Shown here: positions 37,983 through 46,862 of the stretch, piece after piece
How positions within the stretch are numbered: the first letter of the stretch is position 1
How the letters are laid out: each line of letters starts with the position of its first letter
Source of the DNA: Idiomarina fontislapidosi
GTDB taxonomy: Bacteria; Pseudomonadota; Gammaproteobacteria; Enterobacterales; Alteromonadaceae
DNA length: 64,000 nucleotides
Direction of reading: 5' to 3'
Assembly (NCBI RefSeq): GCF_003226255.1
Contig: NZ_QJST01000006.1
Coordinates: 85,366 to 149,365, forward strand
Position numbers and translations under genes: made by a program
Notes under the pieces: generated by a model
Seen by the model: the letters and a program-made list of their open reading frames with translations, nothing else
Told to the model about the DNA's origin: nothing
Database searches by the model: none

Positions 37983-39844
37983 GAGGATGACTCTTGTTGT
38001 TCTTGCTCTTGTTCTTGATTTAGCTCGAGTTTTAGCATGACTTCGCCTGGCTCATCACTTGCCTGACGTACGAATCCCGATTTTTCAAATACGTTGAGCA
38101 TAGGCTTGTTATTGACCAGAACCACAGCCTGCATCGAGTCAAGACCTCGCGACTTGGCGATACGTATCATTTCTTGTAATAACACACTTGCCATGCCTTG
38201 ACCTTGATAGTGCTCACGCGTCACAAAGGCCACCTCACAGCTATTATGCGACTCAATAAAGTAATAGCGTCCAACAGCCATGATTTTAGCCGCCGATCCT
38301 TTTTGTCGAACAATACACAGCGCTAAATCGACGGACTGATCAATACTCACGAGGGTACAGGATTTCTCGCGACTCATCTGTGTCGGCACCGCGTTGTATC
38401 TTAACTGTAAGGTTTCTTTTGTATGTGAATAAAAGAACTCTTGTAGACGCCGTTCATCTGATGGGTACAACGGCCTTAAATCAAACTCCTCGCCTGCAAA
38501 GCTGATCTTCTTAAAGCCGATTTCGCCAAGTTCCGGTACATCACTCGGTGTGAGTTGTTGGTAATGGGGGACCCAATAATGTTGACGCACCTGCTGCAAG
38601 AGTTGTTGGCGAAACTTCGGGTGTGCAACGCGAATAAGCTCAAGTGCTCGTTCACGAATACTTTTGCCACGTAAAGATGCAACACCGAACTCGGTTACTA
38701 CGTAATGGACATGACCCCGTGAGGTGACTACACCAGCCCCTTCTTGTATGTGCGGGACGATGCGCGATATTTTTCCGTCTTCGGTTGTTGATGGCAGCGC
38801 TATCACGGGTTTTCCGCCCTGGCTGAGTGAGGCTCCGCGGCTGAAGTCAACTTGCCCACCAATACCCGAATAGAATTGGTGCCCGATTGAGTCAGATACC
38901 ACTTGCCCAGTCAGATCGACTTCAATCGCGCTATTGATGGCAATAAGGTTGTCGTTCCGTGCAATGTTGGTGGGCGAGTTGACATACTCACTTGGATAAA
39001 AGCCAACATGCGGGTTTCTATCAACGAAATCGTAAAGTGCTTGGCTACCCATACAAAAGCTGGTGACAATTTTGTTTGGATGAAAGGTTTTTTTGCGATT
39101 GTTGATAACACCTTTAAGCATCAGGTTCATGATGTCGTCGGTAATCAGTTCGCTATGTACGCCGAGATCTTTATGGTTACCTAAATAGTGTAACGCTGCA
39201 GCACAGATACGTCCTAACCCAATTTGTAGCGTACAGCCGTCGCGTACAAGTAGCGCAATATACTGGCCGATACGCTCGATAATTTTGTTGTCTACAGTAT
39301 CGGGGGGAGGTAACTGCGGTAGCGGTTCGTCGTGATACCAGAAATGATCAATTTGGTTTTTATGCAGGAACGATTGACCAAAGGTCACGGGCATATGCTC
39401 GTTGACTTGAGCGATGACCGTATTGGCCGATTTCGCAGCTGCGGCGACCACATCGACTGAAACCCCCATGGAGTGGTAACCGTACTGGTCGGCTGGGCTG
39501 ACCATAATCAGTGCGGCATCTAAGGGTAGGATACCGTTATTAAATAAATTGGGGATATCGGAAATGAAACAGGGGGTATAGTCTGCGCGCCCTTCATTCA
39601 CCGCACTTCGGACATTATCTCCGCCAATAAAGAATGTGTTTACTTTGAATAGTTGCTGGTGTTCAGGTAACGCCCACTTATTGTCTGAAAGCGTCATCAA
39701 TTGAACCACTTCAATATCGTGCAAGTGTTTCGCGTTATTGATGAGATCGTCGATCAATGCAGTAGGAACCGCTGCGTGGGATCCAATAAAAATGCGCTGT
39801 CCAGATTTTAGGATCTTAGACCAATCAAGTTTGCTCATAGTCAC
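37979..39844 (-). CDS. Acetyl-CoA hydrolase/transferase fused to a GNAT acetyltransferase
   Basis: A 621-residue two-domain protein. Residues about 1-440 form a class I CoA-transferase/acetyl-CoA hydrolase unit, with the catalytic Glu region NSAIEVDLTGQVVSD, the GGQVDFSRGA segment and HVHYVVTEFGVASLRGK. Residues about 450-600 form a GNAT domain, with the acetyl-CoA loop in REHYQGQGMASVLLQEM and NKPMLNVFEKSGF at the end. The C-terminus is a Glu/Gln-rich tail. The pairing recalls protein acetyltransferases of the Pat type, where a GNAT is fused to an acyl-CoA synthetase-like domain, but here the partner is a CoA-transferase. It is the first gene of a two-gene operon with a deacetylase. Confidence 0.85.
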   Translation of the reverse strand: MTMSKLDWSKILKSGQRIFIGSHAAVPTALIDDLINNAKHLHDIEVVQLMTLSDNKWALPEHQQLFKVNTFFIGGDNVRSAVNEGRADYTPCFISDIPNLFNNGILPLDAALIMVSPADQYGYHSMGVSVDVVAAAAKSANTVIAQVNEHMPVTFGQSFLHKNQIDHFWYHDEPLPQLPPPDTVDNKIIERIGQYIALLVRDGCTLQIGLGRICAAALHYLGNHKDLGVHSELITDDIMNLMLKGVINNRKKTFHPNKIVTSFCMGSQALYDFVDRNPHVGFYPSEYVNSPTNIARNDNLIAINSAIEVDLTGQVVSDSIGHQFYSGIGGQVDFSRGASLSQGGKPVIALPSTTEDGKISRIVPHIQEGAGVVTSRGHVHYVVTEFGVASLRGKSIRERALELIRVAHPKFRQQLLQQVRQHYWVPHYQQLTPSDVPELGEIGFKKISFAGEEFDLRPLYPSDERRLQEFFYSHTKETLQLRYNAVPTQMSREKSCTLVSIDQSVDLALCIVRQKGSAAKIMAVGRYYFIESHNSCEVAFVTREHYQGQGMASVLLQEMIRIAKSRGLDSMQAVVLVNNKPMLNVFEKSGFVRQASDEPGEVMLKLELNQEQEQEQQESSS

Positions 39845-39972
39845 CGCCTTGAAGGGGATTTTCTTTATTTAGATTGAGCGCTAAATAAGCTAAACTGTTA
39901 CAGGATGTTGCAAAGTCGTATACAATGTCGCCGCTTACACAAAAAATATAACAAAAAGTTGGACGCATATCC

Positions 39973-42021
39973 GTGAAATTTGCCAAAACTCATGAGTCAT
40001 TCAGACAAATACTTTTCCTATTGTTGCTGAGCCTTGCGGTAATTGGCTATGCGTCTTTAGTCGAAGCAAGTGGAATTCAGGATGAATCTGCTCAGTCGAT
40101 AGAGTCGCAGCTCGATGATTACCTTAATCAGTCGGCGGCTGATGACTTTGATGGCAAAGCCTTTTTGCAGCCGGTGATTAATCGCTTAACTTCTTCGACA
40201 CCGCTTGCGACGCGTGTTAGGGCATGGACTTATTGGGCCTCAGAGTTTGCCTACGATGAGCAATTCGACAAAGCGAATGGCGTTTTAGAGCAAATTGGGA
40301 AGGAGGTTCAGCGTAGTGATGATGCGAACCTGAAAGCCGAGTTACTTGCCAATAAAATCGACCTTCTGGTTATGGATGGCAAGCTCGATAAGGCATTTAT
40401 TAAAGTGCCAGACCTTGAAGCGATGATGCCTCAAGTACAAAGTCCTCGTATTAATTATTACGCCTACAATCTGCTGTCGCAGCTCTACACCGAGTGGAGT
40501 CGCTATGAAATAGCGTTAGGTTATTTGATTAAGGCGCAGTCCGCACTTGACCACATGCAAGGGATTAATCAGCTGCGGCGCCGCCTGTTTTTGAAATCTT
40601 CGATCGCGGATATTCAATTAAGACTCGAACAGTGGGACTTAGCGTTAGAGACGTCGCAAGCGGCGCTCGATGAAATTGGCGATAATTCATTTCCTGCGCT
40701 TTCGTACGAGCTTTGGTTTACACAGTATTATGCGTATACCAGTCTTGGTAACTACGAGCTGGGCTTAAGTGCACTACAAAGAGCTTACCAATACACCGAA
40801 AACTATCCCTTTCAGCGCGCCATCGTATTGAATAATTTTGGCGACTCGTACATGCGACTCAATCAGTTGAACGAAGCCAAGTCGCATCTTAATGAGGCGC
40901 TAGAACTCGCGCAATCGTTAGATTACGAGGATATGGTAAGAACTGTTGAATTTAACCTTGGGTTTATTGCCGTTCGCCAAGGTGACAGCCTGGGTTTGCA
41001 ACAGATGAAACGCGTTGTGGATTATTTTCGCGAAACGGAACAGCTCAGCGCGTTAGAGCAAACATTAAAAGAGTTGGCGCAAGCGTATGAAATTATGGAG
41101 CGCTACAAAGAACAGGCGAGCGCTTTAAAGGAGCGCCAATCGATCCGCGAAAAAATTCTACAGAACTCGCAGAATAAAGCGTTAGCCGAGATGCAAGCAC
41201 TGTACGATAATCGCGATAAAGCACAACGCATTGACTTACTTGAACAAAAAAACAAGTTGAGCGAGCAAATCATTGAGAATAATCGGCAACAAACGATCAT
41301 CACATGGTTGGCTATTATTCTTGGTGGCTTTGTGTTCTTAGCGTTGTTACTTTTATATCGGAAAGTAAAAGAATCAAATCGTAAATTAAAACAAGCTAAC
41401 TTTGCGTTGTCGGAGCAGACTAAACGGGATCCACTCACTGGATTAGAGAATCGCCGCTCGATGCAACTGACCATGGAAGCGCGTAAACAAAAAAATGTCA
41501 CAGCACCCATTGGTTTAGTGTTACTTGATATTGATAACTTTAAGCGAATCAATGATACCTATGGACACCATACGGGTGATGAGGTGTTAGTTGAGATGAG
41601 TCGTCGGTTACGCGAATTATGTCGAGAGGACGATAGCTTGGTGCGTTGGGGAGGCGAGGAGTTTCTATTTTGTTTGAATCGCGTGAACCAGCAACAACTG
41701 ATTGAGCTTGTAAGAAGAATTCAGCAGGCCGTCTCATCGGCTCCCGTTAAAACCGGGAAAAAGGACATCAGTGTGACGGCAACTATTGGTTTTATTACAT
41801 TACCGTTTAGTCATTTCGACGAAGCGGAGCTTGACTGGGAAAGTGCGTTAAAGTTAGCTGACTTGGCATTATACTCTGGCAAAGCACGTGGCCGCCATTG
41901 TGCGGTGGGCGTGATGGGCTTAACGGAGCAGGGCCATGTGCATATGGACGATCTTATTGAAAACTCAGATGCAGCCATTGAAGAAAATTGGCTGGTGCTT
42001 GAGCTTGTAGAGGAAGGCTAA
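39973..42021 (+). CDS. TPR-containing membrane diguanylate cyclase (GGDEF)
   Basis: A 682-residue sensor likely making cyclic di-GMP. Order: signal or anchor segment (about 13-32), periplasmic TPR-like repeats (about 50-390), a coiled coil (395-435), one membrane helix (about 437-460), then a cytoplasmic GGDEF domain (485-640). The active-site motif is GGEEF at 560-564, and an inhibitory I-site RxxD (REDD, 551-554) lies exactly five residues before it, so catalysis and feedback inhibition both look intact. The start is GTG at 39973. Its last base is the first base of the Nramp ATG (TAATG), implying coupled translation. Confidence 0.88.
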   Translation: MKFAKTHESFRQILFLLLLSLAVIGYASLVEASGIQDESAQSIESQLDDYLNQSAADDFDGKAFLQPVINRLTSSTPLATRVRAWTYWASEFAYDEQFDKANGVLEQIGKEVQRSDDANLKAELLANKIDLLVMDGKLDKAFIKVPDLEAMMPQVQSPRINYYAYNLLSQLYTEWSRYEIALGYLIKAQSALDHMQGINQLRRRLFLKSSIADIQLRLEQWDLALETSQAALDEIGDNSFPALSYELWFTQYYAYTSLGNYELGLSALQRAYQYTENYPFQRAIVLNNFGDSYMRLNQLNEAKSHLNEALELAQSLDYEDMVRTVEFNLGFIAVRQGDSLGLQQMKRVVDYFRETEQLSALEQTLKELAQAYEIMERYKEQASALKERQSIREKILQNSQNKALAEMQALYDNRDKAQRIDLLEQKNKLSEQIIENNRQQTIITWLAIILGGFVFLALLLLYRKVKESNRKLKQANFALSEQTKRDPLTGLENRRSMQLTMEARKQKNVTAPIGLVLLDIDNFKRINDTYGHHTGDEVLVEMSRRLRELCREDDSLVRWGGEEFLFCLNRVNQQQLIELVRRIQQAVSSAPVKTGKKDISVTATIGFITLPFSHFDEAELDWESALKLADLALYSGKARGRHCAVGVMGLTEQGHVHMDDLIENSDAAIEENWLVLELVEEG

Positions 42022-43247
42022 TGAAGCTATCTCAGTTTGGCCCCGGAGCACTTGTAGCCGCTGCATTTATCGGCCCGGGAACGGTAGTCACTGCATCACT
42101 TGCTGGCGCTGGATTTGGTTATGCACTGTTATGGGCGCTGGTCCTGTCGACGCTTATTTGTGTCATATTACAAGAGATGGCGTCGCGTATTGGTGTGGTA
42201 ACAGGTCACGGGTTGGGTGAAAATATTCGCCAACAAATTACTGCGCCGTGGCTTCGCATTTTGTTCTTCACGCTGATTATTGCTGCGATTATTGTCGGCA
42301 ACAGCGTCTATCAAGGTGGCAACTTATCGGGCGCAACGCTCGGTGCGCAAGAAGCACTTGGACACGTACCTTGGTTATCGAACTGGTTTGAACAGGGTTG
42401 GCCGGTGATTTTTGGTGTGCTTGCAGCGACTATTTTGTGGCAAGGCAAGGCCAAGTTCATTGAGTACGCACTCATTTCACTCGTGTTACTGATGAGCCTT
42501 GCGTTTATCGGTACCTTTTTACTTACCCAGCCCAACTGGCTTGGCGTGACAGATAGTTTGCTTCGTTGGCGATGGCCGTCTGATAGTATTCTGACCGTGA
42601 TAGCGCTGGTTGGTACGACTGTGGTGCCTTATAACTTGTTTTTACACAGCGCGTCGGTCGCTAATAAATGGTCAGGTGATGACGGTGTCAAAGCCGCACG
42701 TATCGATACGTTTATATCGATACCGTTAGGTGGTTTGATTTCGATGGCAATACTCGCGACCGCGGCAAGCGCCTTTTTTGCGCAAGGGATAGCGATTGAC
42801 TCGGCGGGTGATCTCGCGATTTCGTTAGCGCCGCTGTTCGGCGATTGGGCGAAGTATTTAATGGCGTTGGGCCTATGTGCGGCGGGTATTTCTTCTGCGA
42901 CCACTGCACCGCTCGCATCGGCTTATGCGTTATGCGGGATAATGGGCTGGCGTCAATCATTAACTGGACGCGCTTTCCGTACTATTTGGGCGGTGATTTT
43001 GCTATTGGGTGTCGTGATAAGTAGCTTAGGTATTTCACCCATAAAAGTGATTTGGTTTGCACAGATTGCTAATGGTGTGCTGCTGCCCGTTATTGTCGGT
43101 TTTATTTGGTGGCTATGTAACCAGTCGACAATGGGAAAAATGAAGAACAGTATCCTTGGCAATACGTTTGCTGCACTAATTATGCTAATAAGTATCGTAT
43201 TGAGTTGGAAAAGCTTGCACCATGTATGGCTTTCCGTGACCGGGTAA
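42021..43247 (+). CDS. Nramp family divalent metal transporter
   Basis: Inner-membrane transporter of 408 residues with about eleven helices. The helix-1 metal-binding motif is clear as GPGTVVTASLAGAGFGYALLW, where the classic DPGN of MntH is replaced by GPGT, and helix 6 is different from MntH's MPH motif (TTVVPYNLFLHSAS). These changes place it in a divergent branch (NRAMP-related proteins of unclear substrate), so Mn(II)/Fe(II) uptake should not be assumed. It overlaps the TPR-GGDEF gene by one base. No metal riboswitch or MntR-type operator is visible, consistent with its being the second gene of an operon. Confidence 0.85.
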   Translation: MKLSQFGPGALVAAAFIGPGTVVTASLAGAGFGYALLWALVLSTLICVILQEMASRIGVVTGHGLGENIRQQITAPWLRILFFTLIIAAIIVGNSVYQGGNLSGATLGAQEALGHVPWLSNWFEQGWPVIFGVLAATILWQGKAKFIEYALISLVLLMSLAFIGTFLLTQPNWLGVTDSLLRWRWPSDSILTVIALVGTTVVPYNLFLHSASVANKWSGDDGVKAARIDTFISIPLGGLISMAILATAASAFFAQGIAIDSAGDLAISLAPLFGDWAKYLMALGLCAAGISSATTAPLASAYALCGIMGWRQSLTGRAFRTIWAVILLLGVVISSLGISPIKVIWFAQIANGVLLPVIVGFIWWLCNQSTMGKMKNSILGNTFAALIMLISIVLSWKSLHHVWLSVTG

Positions 43248-43280
43248 AATAGTTATTTGCAAGTAAACAAAAAGTTTTCG

Positions 43281-43309
43281 TTGACAAAAATCCTTTCTAC
43301 ATCTATATC
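43281..43309 (+). promoter_or_regulatory. Sigma-70 promoter of maoP
   Basis: TTGACA (43281-43286), 17-bp spacer, TATATC (43304-43309): a perfect -35 and a good -10 about 60 bp upstream of the maoP ATG. Confidence 0.75.
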
Positions 43310-43328
43310 GTCATTGTCGTTATAGGCG

Positions 43329-43356
43329 ACAGACTTTTTGTTAGGTTTTAGTCTGT
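43329..43356 (+). promoter_or_regulatory. Hairpin in the maoP 5' leader
   Basis: ACAGACT (43329-43335) and AGTCTGT (43350-43356) form a 7-bp stem with a 14-base T-rich loop. It falls between the promoter and the AGGAAGG ribosome binding site, which begins at 43357, directly against the stem. It could influence translation or RNA stability; no known riboswitch is recognised. Confidence 0.55.
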
Positions 43357-43369
43357 AGGAAGGGCTGCC

Positions 43370-43735
43370 ATGACCGCAATTACACGTGAATTTTTATTGA
43401 GAAAACCGTTCAACGATTTCCGTAATTACCCCTATGGTTTTTCTCGCTCAGGGGACTTTTCTATCCGGGAAAGTGACGCGCTCACTCAATATGGTTGTTT
43501 GATCACTGCACTATTGCAGGATGAGTTAAAGCCAAGCTGTGATGAGGACATTTCATTGCTTGCATCGGCTCGTGGTGAACAAGCGCCCGTAACCGTTGTT
43601 GAAAAGGCTTGGGCGAAATACCAAGCGCGCATACATCGTCCTAAAGTGGCGAGCATGTACGGCAAAGGTAAATTATCTGATGAGGATTTTGGCTACTCCA
43701 CTGATAGTGAAGATGACTTAATCGTCGAGGACTAA
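43370..43735 (+). CDS. maoP: MaoP (YifE/DUF413) family protein
   Basis: A 121-residue protein of the DUF413 family. In E. coli, MaoP together with the maoS site organises the Ori macrodomain. The family core FLLRKPFNDFRNYPYGFSRSGDFS, followed by ESDALTQYGCLITALL, is well conserved, and the C-terminus is acidic. AGGAAGG precedes the ATG. It has its own strong promoter and a leader hairpin. The last 18 bp overlap the 3' end of the convergent EAL-GGDEF gene. In E. coli its neighbour is hdfR; that is not the case here. Confidence 0.88.
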   Translation: MTAITREFLLRKPFNDFRNYPYGFSRSGDFSIRESDALTQYGCLITALLQDELKPSCDEDISLLASARGEQAPVTVVEKAWAKYQARIHRPKVASMYGKGKLSDEDFGYSTDSEDDLIVED

Positions 43736-45469
43736 TTGAGGAAAGCGTCTGTGACTAAAGAAACAGGCGCTTTTTTGTTCCAGCTTGGCTTTTTTCTTAG
43801 CCTCAGCCGCTAAATCTGATACATCGTGATACGAATTACAACGATAGTAGTCTGGCTGCACAACGCCTACGGCAATTCCCAATAATGGAAACTGCGCACG
43901 CTCGCCTGTACGGTCATTTGCTAAAATGTAACGTTTTTTCTGGTCGGCGGTCGAATAAAAGTCTTTGACCTTAGCTTCAAAGCGTTCAACTACTTTATGG
44001 TATTTATCTCGATTAGCAGGCTCAACGGGCGATATAGTGACAAAATCATCACCACCAATATGACCAATAAAATGATGACTTTCCGAGAACACTTCGCGCA
44101 GTAAATCGCCTACCCAAGAAATGACTCTATCGCCTTTAGAGTAACCGTAAACGTCGTTATATGGTTTAAAGTTATTGAGATCAAAATAGGCAACTTCAAA
44201 CGCTTTATTCTCTTCTAAGTACTGAGAAATTGTTCGGTGTATTGGGACGTTGCCTGGTAATAACGTCAACGGGTTGGCATAACGTGCATTCTGTACTTTG
44301 ACTTCAGTAATGCGTCTGAGCAAATCACGTATCGACGCAATGCCTTGGAATCGACCGTCTTGCGTTACGATAAACTGTTTGTATATATCCACATCAAAGT
44401 CGTCGGTCACCTTATTACTAACAAGGTCTATTGGAGTTTGCCAGTCGACAATCATGGGGTTTCTATCCATCACCCGCACAACATCTTTGTTGGCGTAGAG
44501 CGCTCGCCCGTACGATCCTGAAAACAATTCCATTATTGCTTCTCGCCTGAGCATGCCTATGGGCTTCATGTCATCAACTACCGGTATCGCAATGAGCTGC
44601 TTATCCTCGGTAAAAAGGTCGAGTGCGACATGTGCCTTGGTTGTAGAGGGGATCGTTGGTGCGTCCTTTACAAGCTGTGCAATGGTATCGCTACTCGGGG
44701 TATGCGAACTTGCGATACGCTCAAGTAGTTGAGAGTCAGGATGCAGTGGTGGGTTCTGAGTCGGTCGGCAGAGATAAAAGCCCTGATATAAGTGAATACC
44801 TAATTCGTTGAGCTGCTTTAGTTCAGCTTGAGTCTCGATGCCTTCTGCAATCACTTTCGCATTTAAGTTGCGTGCCAGGTTGATGATCGATTGTACGAAC
44901 TCTTTCTTGGTCGCATCGTGCTGGAGTTCACTTATAAAGTACCGGTCAATTTTGACAAAGTCTGGCTGCAATTCAGACCACAGCTTTAAACCGGAATAGC
45001 CTGCACCTAGATCATCAATGGCGACACGTAAACCCAGCGCGCGGTAATGTGTGATGGCTTCAGACAGCAGTTCAGTATCGTCGATTGGATAACGCTCTGA
45101 CAGTTCGATAATAATGCGATCGGGGGCTAATCCATGCAATTGTGAGAGTCGCAACGTGCTGCCAGTGGGATGGCTTTCGTCTTTTAGAACGTTAGGATTC
45201 ACATTGAGAAACAACTTAGCATCAGTGTCGAGTTCGACAAAACGTTGTATCGCTGCACTGCGGCAAGCTAACTCAAGCTCTGATAGTAAGTCTTCTTCTT
45301 GTGCGACGCGAAATAGTTGGTCAGGGAACTCGAGTGAATGACCTGCGGGTCCGCGAATGAGGGCTTCAAACCCCAAGATCGTCTGGGATGCATTGTCAAA
45401 AATTGGCTGAAATAGCGGTGACAACCGGTCATTTTCAATAAGTTCTAATAAGGCTTCCCGATTCGACAT
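43718..45469 (-). CDS. EAL-CBS-GGDEF cyclic di-GMP signalling protein
   Basis: A 583-residue cytoplasmic protein with the reversed order EAL (about 1-245), a CBS pair (about 270-390) and GGDEF (about 400-565). The phosphodiesterase site looks complete: FEALIRG (E35), IIELSERYP, DDLGAGYSGL, DFVKIDRYF, VIAEGIET and YQGFYLCRP. The cyclase motif is altered to GGDDF (472-476) and there is no RxxD I-site at the usual position, so the GGDEF half may be weak or regulatory. CBS domains may bind adenosine nucleotides. It likely degrades cyclic di-GMP and may oppose the TPR-GGDEF protein nearby. It overlaps maoP tail to tail by 18 bp. Confidence 0.9.
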   Translation of the reverse strand: MSNREALLELIENDRLSPLFQPIFDNASQTILGFEALIRGPAGHSLEFPDQLFRVAQEEDLLSELELACRSAAIQRFVELDTDAKLFLNVNPNVLKDESHPTGSTLRLSQLHGLAPDRIIIELSERYPIDDTELLSEAITHYRALGLRVAIDDLGAGYSGLKLWSELQPDFVKIDRYFISELQHDATKKEFVQSIINLARNLNAKVIAEGIETQAELKQLNELGIHLYQGFYLCRPTQNPPLHPDSQLLERIASSHTPSSDTIAQLVKDAPTIPSTTKAHVALDLFTEDKQLIAIPVVDDMKPIGMLRREAIMELFSGSYGRALYANKDVVRVMDRNPMIVDWQTPIDLVSNKVTDDFDVDIYKQFIVTQDGRFQGIASIRDLLRRITEVKVQNARYANPLTLLPGNVPIHRTISQYLEENKAFEVAYFDLNNFKPYNDVYGYSKGDRVISWVGDLLREVFSESHHFIGHIGGDDFVTISPVEPANRDKYHKVVERFEAKVKDFYSTADQKKRYILANDRTGERAQFPLLGIAVGVVQPDYYRCNSYHDVSDLAAEAKKKAKLEQKSACFFSHRRFPQLVLDD

Positions 45470-45545
45470 GCATAAGGTGTTAACAAATTGACAATGACGT
45501 CAATTTATCTCATTTCGGTGACGAATTTGTGACAAATGAAATAAA

Positions 45546-45567
45546 AAAGCGGCTTTTCAGCCGCTTT
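45546..45567. terminator. Intrinsic terminator after purD
   Basis: AAAGCGGC (45546-45553), loop TTTTCA, GCCGCTTT (45560-45567), flanked by A and T runs. It lies 8 bp past the purD stop in the minus direction. Confidence 0.85.
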
Positions 45568-45575
45568 TATTTTAA

Positions 45576-46859
45576 CTACTGATTTAGCCGCTTAATCGCG
45601 TGATGAGCAATATCATTGCGATAATAAACGTTATCCCAATGAATATGCTTCACCAACTGATAGGCTTCGAGTTGTGCTTGCTGGACATCGTCACCGAGTG
45701 CGACACAACATAAAACGCGTCCGCCATTGGTGACCAAACGACCATCCTCATATTTCGTTCCAGCATGAAATACTTTGTAGGATTCAGTCGCTGCTGGAAT
45801 ACCTTTGATTTCATCGCCTTTTTTATATGATTCAGGATAGCCGCCAGCGGCCATCACAACACCCACTGCGGTGCGTTCATCAAAGCGTGCAGACGCGCCC
45901 GCCAACTGACCGGTGATCGCCTTTTGGCACAGCTCAACAAGGTCTGATCGCATACGCATCATAATCGGCTGTGTTTCAGGGTCGCCAAAGCGGCAGTTAT
46001 ATTCCAACACTTTAGCGGAGCCGTCAGGTGCAACCATTAAGCCAGCATAGAGGAAGCCTACGTAGGGTGTCCCCTCGGCCGCCATACCATCGATGGTCGG
46101 TTGGATAACATGCTGCATGACCCATTGATGCACCTCATCGGTAACAACAGGTGCCGGCGAGTATGCCCCCATGCCGCCTGTATTGGGGCCTTTATCACCG
46201 TCATCACGGGCTTTGTGATCTTGACTCGAGGCAAATGCAACCGCTGTCTTACCGTCGGCTACAACGATAAAGGATGCCTCTTCGCCGGTTAAAAACTCTT
46301 CGATTACGACACGACTGCCGGCCGCACCGAATTTGTTTCCAGCCAGCATATCGTCAATAGCAGCATCCGCCTGTTCGAGGGTTTCAGCAATAATGACGCC
46401 CTTACCAGCGGCAAGGCCATCGGCTTTTATGACGATAGGTAGTTGGTTGTCACGCACATAACGTTTAGCAGCATCAGTATCAGTAAACGTATCGTAGGCA
46501 GCTGTTGGAATGTCGTGACGTGCCAAGAAGTCCTTGCTAAACGACTTTGATCCCTCGAGCTGCGCGGCGGCGGCTGAAGGACCAAAAATAGCGAGTTTAC
46601 GTTGTTGAAAAAGGTCGACAATACCTTTTACTAACGGCGCTTCGGGTCCCACGATCGTGAGGTCAATTGCGTTTTCTTGCGCGAAGTCAGCTAGACCATC
46701 AATGTCTTCCGCATTGATACTGACATTTTTCAGGTTAGCTTCATCGGCTGTGCCCGCATTACCCGGAGCGACAAAAACTTCAGTGACTTTCTCTGACTGG
46801 GCGGCTTTCCATGCAAGTGCATGCTCGCGACCACCGCCACCAACTACCAATATCTTCAT
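45576..46859 (-). CDS. purD: Phosphoribosylamine--glycine ligase
   Basis: Second enzyme of de novo purine synthesis (GARS), an ATP-grasp ligase of 427 residues, as in E. coli (429). The N-terminus MKILVVGGGGREHALAWK, VIKADGLAAGKGV in the ATP-grasp fold and the metal-binding YNCRFGDPETQ are characteristic. It is last in a minus-strand series purH, methyltransferase lipoprotein, purD, with only 3 bp between it and the methyltransferase stop. In E. coli, purH and purD are direct neighbours, so the extra gene is an insertion in the operon. Confidence 0.96.
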   Translation of the reverse strand: MKILVVGGGGREHALAWKAAQSEKVTEVFVAPGNAGTADEANLKNVSINAEDIDGLADFAQENAIDLTIVGPEAPLVKGIVDLFQQRKLAIFGPSAAAAQLEGSKSFSKDFLARHDIPTAAYDTFTDTDAAKRYVRDNQLPIVIKADGLAAGKGVIIAETLEQADAAIDDMLAGNKFGAAGSRVVIEEFLTGEEASFIVVADGKTAVAFASSQDHKARDDGDKGPNTGGMGAYSPAPVVTDEVHQWVMQHVIQPTIDGMAAEGTPYVGFLYAGLMVAPDGSAKVLEYNCRFGDPETQPIMMRMRSDLVELCQKAITGQLAGASARFDERTAVGVVMAAGGYPESYKKGDEIKGIPAATESYKVFHAGTKYEDGRLVTNGGRVLCCVALGDDVQQAQLEAYQLVKHIHWDNVYYRNDIAHHAIKRLNQ

Positions 46860-46862
46860 GTG

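Noticed and set aside
41103..41552. 149-residue frame antisense to the TPR-GGDEF gene
   Set aside because: Translation is rich in Ser, Cys and Arg as usual for antisense shadows; the sense gene has a complete GGDEF domain.
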